This document shows positions 5,606-8,559 of a DNA stretch of 8,559 bases, piece by piece (the first letter of the stretch is position 1; every line of letters begins with the position of its first letter). The DNA is from Candidatus Thiodictyon intracellulare (GTDB lineage: Bacteria; Pseudomonadota; Gammaproteobacteria; Chromatiales; Chromatiaceae), in the NCBI GenBank assembly GCA_016292295.1, contig JADNEJ010000458.1, forward strand, positions 1 to 8,559, given 5' to 3'. Position numbers and translations under genes: made by a program. Below the pieces are notes generated by a model. The model was not told where the DNA came from. It saw only the letters and a program-made list of their open reading frames with translations, and made no database searches.

Positions 5606-6502
5606 ATGCCGCAATTCCGTACCGTCGCCATCATCGGCAAGCAGAGCGGCACCCCCGAGGTCGAGTCGATCCTGCGGCGGTTGATCAAGCATCTGCGCCG
5701 CCGTTTCTGCCAGGTCCTCCTGGACGGCGAGAGCGCACGCGTGCTCGGCCTCAAGGCCGCGGACGGCCTGCCGGTGGCCGTGCTAGGGGCGCGCTGTGAC
5801 CTGGTGGTGGTGGTCGGAGGCGACGGCACCCTGCTGCATGCCGGCCGCGCCCTGGCCGGGAGTCGGGTGCCGCTCCTGGGCATCAACGTCGGGCGGCTCG
5901 GCTTCCTGGTCGACGTCTCGCCGAGCGAAATGGAGTCCGTCTTGGACGCCATCCTGGAGGGCGAGTACGAGACCGACCACCGGGCACTGCTCACCGCCGC
6001 GGTCCTGGGCGATCCGGCCGAGGGACGCGCCTACGCGGCCCTAAACGACGTGGTGATCCATAAGTGGAACACGGCCCGCATGATCCAGTTCGATACCTTT
6101 ATCGACGGAGTCTTCATCAGCGCTCAACGCTCGGACGGACTGATCCTCGCTACTCCGACCGGCTCCACCGCCTATGCCCTATCCGGCGGCGGCCCCCTGG
6201 TGGCCCCCGCCCTAGATGCCATCCTGCTGGTCCCCATCTGCCCCCATGACCTCAGCAACCGCCCCCTGGTGGTACCGGGCGACAGTTGCATCGAGATCCG
6301 TGTCTGCGGTCATGATGTGGGCCAGGCACGGATGACCTGCGACGGTCAGACCGAGGTTCCGCTCCCCTCGGAGGCCCTGGTACGCATCTGCCGCCACCCG
6401 GACCGCGCCTGCCTGATCCACCCCAAGGGTCACGATCACTACCAGATCCTCCGCGCCAAACTCGGCTGGGGTACTCACACCCAGGTGACCTCACCATGCT
6501 GA
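5606..6502 (+). CDS. nadK: NAD kinase
   Basis: Cytoplasmic enzyme that phosphorylates NAD with ATP (or polyphosphate in some members) to make NADP. From the ATG at 5606 the product has 298 aa, close to E. coli NadK (292). The GGDGT phosphate-binding motif is at 71-75 and LGINVGRLGFLVDV at 91-104. The NE/D motif appears here as Asn147-Asp148. QRSDGLILATPTGSTAYALSGGGPLV spans 174-199, and the C-terminal part keeps LIHPKGHDHYQILRAKLGW. The frame stays open upstream to a TTG at 5411, but that extra stretch has no family resemblance and covers the promoter-like region. The ribosome binding site is weak. The gene is divergent from hrcA and overlaps recN by 7 nt, a nadK-recN order also found in other gammaproteobacteria. 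Confidence 0.97.
   Translation: MPQFRTVAIIGKQSGTPEVESILRRLIKHLRRRFCQVLLDGESARVLGLKAADGLPVAVLGARCDLVVVVGGDGTLLHAGRALAGSRVPLLGINVGRLGFLVDVSPSEMESVLDAILEGEYETDHRALLTAAVLGDPAEGRAYAALNDVVIHKWNTARMIQFDTFIDGVFISAQRSDGLILATPTGSTAYALSGGGPLVAPALDAILLVPICPHDLSNRPLVVPGDSCIEIRVCGHDVGQARMTCDGQTEVPLPSEALVRICRHPDRACLIHPKGHDHYQILRAKLGWGTHTQVTSPC
6483..6488 (+). promoter_or_regulatory. Ribosome binding site of recN
   Basis: AGGTGA lies inside the last codons of nadK, 7 nt before the recN ATG at 6496. Together with the 7-nt overlap of the two genes it supports this start and points to translational coupling. Confidence 0.6.
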
Positions 6503-8178
6503 CCCACATCCTCATCCAAGACCTGGCGATTGTCAGCCGCTTGGAACTGAATTTTTCGCGTAGCCTGAGCGCCCTGACCGGTGAGACCGGGGCCGGCAAG
6601 TCCATCCTGGTCGATGCCTTGGGGCTCGCCCTGGGGGACAAGACCGATGCCGACACCATCCGCGCCGGCCAGGAGCGCGCTGAGGTGGTCGCCAGTTTCG
6701 ACCTCACCCAGTGCCCCGCCGCCCGCGAGTGGCTGGCCGCGCAGGCCCTGGACGACGACGGTGAATGCATCGTGCGGCGCCTCATCGTGCGCGCCGGCCG
6801 CTCTCGTGCCTTCATCAACGGTCGTCCCGCCAGCAGCAGCCAGCTCAAGGACCTTGGCGACCTGCTGGTGGACATCCACGGCCAGCACGCCCATCAATCC
6901 CTGCTGCGCCCCAATGACCAGCGCGACCTGCTGGACGCCTACGGCGGTCACGGCGCCCTGGCCGCCAGGGTAGCGGGCGCCTGGCGCGAGTTCCGGACCC
7001 TGGACCGGCGGTTCACCGAGCTTGAGAACGCCGGCACCGAACGTGCCGAGCGCCAGGACCTGCTACGCCTCCAGGTGGAGGAATTGGCCGCGTTGGCCCT
7101 CACTCCCGAGGAACTGTCCACCCTGGACCAGGAGCAGCGGCGCCTGAGCAATCTGGGGCGCCTGCAGGAGACGGCCGGGCGCCTGCTGGCGCTGCTCGCC
7201 GAGACGGAGCCCACCATCGAGGACCAGTTGCGTACCGCTGGGGTCGAGCTTGCGGACCTGGCGGCCATCGACCCCGGCCTCGCGCCGACCCGCGAACTGC
7301 TGGAGACCGCCGCCATCCACACCCACGAGGCCGCCTCCGAGTTGCGCCACTATCTGGACGGACTGGATCTCGATCCGGCCGCGCTGGCTACGGTGGAGGC
7401 GCGGCTGGCCCAAATCCACGACCTGGCGCGCAAGTACCGCTGCTTTGTCGCCCAGTTGCCGGAACTGCTCGAGACCCGCCGGGTCGAGCTCCAGTCGCTC
7501 GACGATGCCGACCAGGGCCTGGAGGCGCTGCGCGTGCATCGCGACAGCGCCTGGGCCGGATTCAGCGCCCAAGCAACCGGACTCACCACTGCCCGTGCTG
7601 CTGCCGCCATGCGCCTGGGCGCGACCGTCACGACGGCCATGCAAATACTCGGCATGGCCGGCGGGCGTTTTGCCGTGCAACTGGAACCGCTCGGGCTGGC
7701 CGCCGGGGCCGGCGGATGCGAGCGCGTCGCCTTCCTGGTCAGCGCCAATCCCGGGCAGCCCCTGCAATCCCTGGCGCGGGTCGCCTCCGGGGGCGAACTC
7801 TCGCGCATCAGCCTCGGCATCCAGGTCGTCACCGCCGAGGTCGGATCCGTCCCCACCCTAGTCTTCGACGAGGTTGACGTCGGCATCGGCGGCGGCGTGG
7901 CCGAAATCGTTGGGCGCCTGTTGCGCCGCCTGGGCGAGGCGCGCCAGGTCCTGTGTGTCACCCACTTGCCCCAGGTCGCCGCCCAGGCCCATCACCAACT
8001 GCGGGTTCGCAAGGAGACCCTGGACGGCGAGACTCACACCCGCATCGACCCCCTGGACGGCGACACCCGACGCGAAGAGATCGCCCGCATGTTGGGCGGC
8101 ACCGAGATCACCAGACGCACGCGCGAACACGCGAGCGAAATGCTGTCGCGCGCTGCCGCCGCGGGCCGGGGGGAGTGA
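6496..8178 (+). CDS. recN: DNA repair protein RecN
   Basis: SMC-like ATPase of the cytoplasm that acts in recombinational repair of double-strand breaks together with RecA. The 560-aa product matches the family length (E. coli 553). The N-terminal ATPase half has Walker A GETGAGKS at 29-36 and the conserved DIHGQHAHQSLL at 126-137. A coiled-coil middle region runs from about 155 to 375, rich in Glu, Leu, Arg and Ala, with the hinge-like interruption expected of RecN. The C-terminal half carries the ABC signature SGGELSR at 431-437, Walker B TLVFDEVD at 454-461 and the switch histidine in CVTHLPQVA at 487-495. The ATG overlaps the end of nadK by 7 nt. In E. coli recN is a strongly LexA-controlled SOS gene; no LexA-type box is visible here, though gammaproteobacterial LexA sites might be degenerate. 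The C-terminus (AAAGRGE) lacks the LAA-like degradation tail known from E. coli. Confidence 0.97.
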   Translation: MLTHILIQDLAIVSRLELNFSRSLSALTGETGAGKSILVDALGLALGDKTDADTIRAGQERAEVVASFDLTQCPAAREWLAAQALDDDGECIVRRLIVRAGRSRAFINGRPASSSQLKDLGDLLVDIHGQHAHQSLLRPNDQRDLLDAYGGHGALAARVAGAWREFRTLDRRFTELENAGTERAERQDLLRLQVEELAALALTPEELSTLDQEQRRLSNLGRLQETAGRLLALLAETEPTIEDQLRTAGVELADLAAIDPGLAPTRELLETAAIHTHEAASELRHYLDGLDLDPAALATVEARLAQIHDLARKYRCFVAQLPELLETRRVELQSLDDADQGLEALRVHRDSAWAGFSAQATGLTTARAAAAMRLGATVTTAMQILGMAGGRFAVQLEPLGLAAGAGGCERVAFLVSANPGQPLQSLARVASGGELSRISLGIQVVTAEVGSVPTLVFDEVDVGIGGGVAEIVGRLLRRLGEARQVLCVTHLPQVAAQAHHQLRVRKETLDGETHTRIDPLDGDTRREEIARMLGGTEITRRTREHASEMLSRAAAAGRGE

Positions 8179-8189
8179 CAGGATCAGGC

Positions 8190-8218
8190 TTTACACACCA
8201 ACCGGGGGGGAGAAGAAT
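8190..8218 (+). promoter_or_regulatory. Candidate promoter of the small membrane protein gene
   Basis: TTTACA at 8190-8195 (5 of 6 to TTGACA), a 17-bp spacer and AAGAAT at 8213-8218 (4 of 6 to TATAAT). The spacer holds a run of seven G at 8204-8210. It would start transcription near 8225, about 73 nt before the ATG at 8298. The match is moderate and the gene could also be read through from recN. Confidence 0.35.
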
Positions 8219-8297
8219 AAGGGCCGCATTCGCGGGCCATGCAGGTCCGCAGAATACAAACGACACTCCAGACGATTAATCTTGCGGGGAATATTAA

Positions 8298-8510
8298 ATG
8301 GCGAGCATCTTATTGACGATCGGATGGCTAGCGGGCGCCGCCGGGGTCTTGCTCGCCGTCTTTGCTGGGGCGGCCCGGATCGGCGGCCTTTATTGGCTCG
8401 GCGGCTTCTCCACCGGCACCGTCCTGCTGGGGAGCATGGTGGTCATGATGATCAGCTGCCTGGGCTTCCTCGCCGCACTCAGCACACGGCGCGACGCCGT
8501 CGACTGCTAG
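8298..8510 (+). CDS. Small two-helix membrane protein, unknown function
   Basis: A 70-aa product that I do not recognise. It is strongly hydrophobic, with two likely membrane helices at about residues 3-27 (many Ala, Gly, Leu) and 39-61 (GTVLLGSMVVMMISCLGFLA), joined by a short loop with LYWLGGFS. The tail STRRDAVDC is positively charged near the membrane and ends in Cys. GGGGA lies 7 nt before the ATG (8286-8290), which favours a real gene. It is 119 bp after recN on the same strand and may have its own promoter at 8190-8218. The TAG stop lies inside a 19-bp dispersed repeat, so the native C-terminus might have been altered by that repeat. The position is where some gammaproteobacteria have bamE; this protein has no lipoprotein signal and is not bamE. 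Confidence 0.65.
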   Translation: MASILLTIGWLAGAAGVLLAVFAGAARIGGLYWLGGFSTGTVLLGSMVVMMISCLGFLAALSTRRDAVDC

Positions 8511-8525
8511 CAGCCTGTCGGACTT
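8507..8525 (+). repeat. 19-bp dispersed repeat, copy 2
   Basis: CTAGCAGCCTGTCGGACTT, differing at one base from the reverse complement of 104-122. It begins 3 bases before the end of the small membrane protein gene and includes its TAG. The remaining bases to the window end (8526-8559) show no feature I can name. Confidence 0.55.
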
Positions 8526-8559
8526 AGCGACCGGCGCCACCGCCTGAGGCCCTTGGACG

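Noticed and set aside
8221..8239. GGGCCGC / GCGGGCC dyad after recN as a terminator
   Set aside because: The stem needs a bulge and no T tract follows; it lies downstream of the candidate promoter for the next gene, where a terminator would be out of place.

Overview
The window is GC-rich chromosomal DNA from a proteobacterium, most likely a gammaproteobacterium. DnaK, DnaJ, GrpE, NadK and RecN all align well by eye with their E. coli counterparts, but the organism also has hrcA and a CIRCE operator, which E. coli lacks. An hrcA-grpE-dnaK-dnaJ operon next to divergent nadK-recN, together with the high GC, would fit purple sulfur bacteria and relatives (Chromatiales). That placement is inference from gene content only.

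Layout. Positions 1-164 hold no gene I can support; they contain short dyads and one copy of a 19-bp repeat. Positions 165-5245, on the minus strand, carry the heat-shock chaperone operon, transcribed hrcA, grpE, dnaK, dnaJ. Its control region (5326-5389) has a perfect CIRCE operator, a sigma-70-type promoter (TTGACA, 17 bp, TAGATT) and an overlapping sigma-32-like element. The dnaK-dnaJ spacer (1290-1419) is filled by two inverted arrays of a 7-bp repeat. Positions 5606-8178, on the plus strand, carry nadK (NAD kinase) and recN (SMC-like DNA repair ATPase), overlapping by 7 nt. The leader of nadK holds a promoter candidate, nested stem-loops and three GGCGCGCC octamers. Positions 8298-8510 encode an unrecognised 70-aa protein with two predicted membrane helices. 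Its stop codon lies in a second, inverted copy of the 19-bp repeat seen near position 110.

How the genes work together. HrcA represses the operon through CIRCE. DnaK is the ATP-driven chaperone, DnaJ delivers substrate and stimulates its ATPase, and GrpE exchanges its nucleotide. HrcA activity in this family generally depends on GroEL, so unfolded protein relieves repression. NadK makes NADP and RecN acts in double-strand-break repair; they share an operon, not an obvious pathway.

The genes are ordinary core genes. I found no CRISPR array, tRNA, rRNA, complete insertion sequence, prophage or new defence system. The points worth a second look are non-coding: the heptamer arrays before dnaJ (which has no visible ribosome binding site), the 19-bp inverted repeat at the two ends of the window, the composite hrcA promoter and the structured nadK leader.
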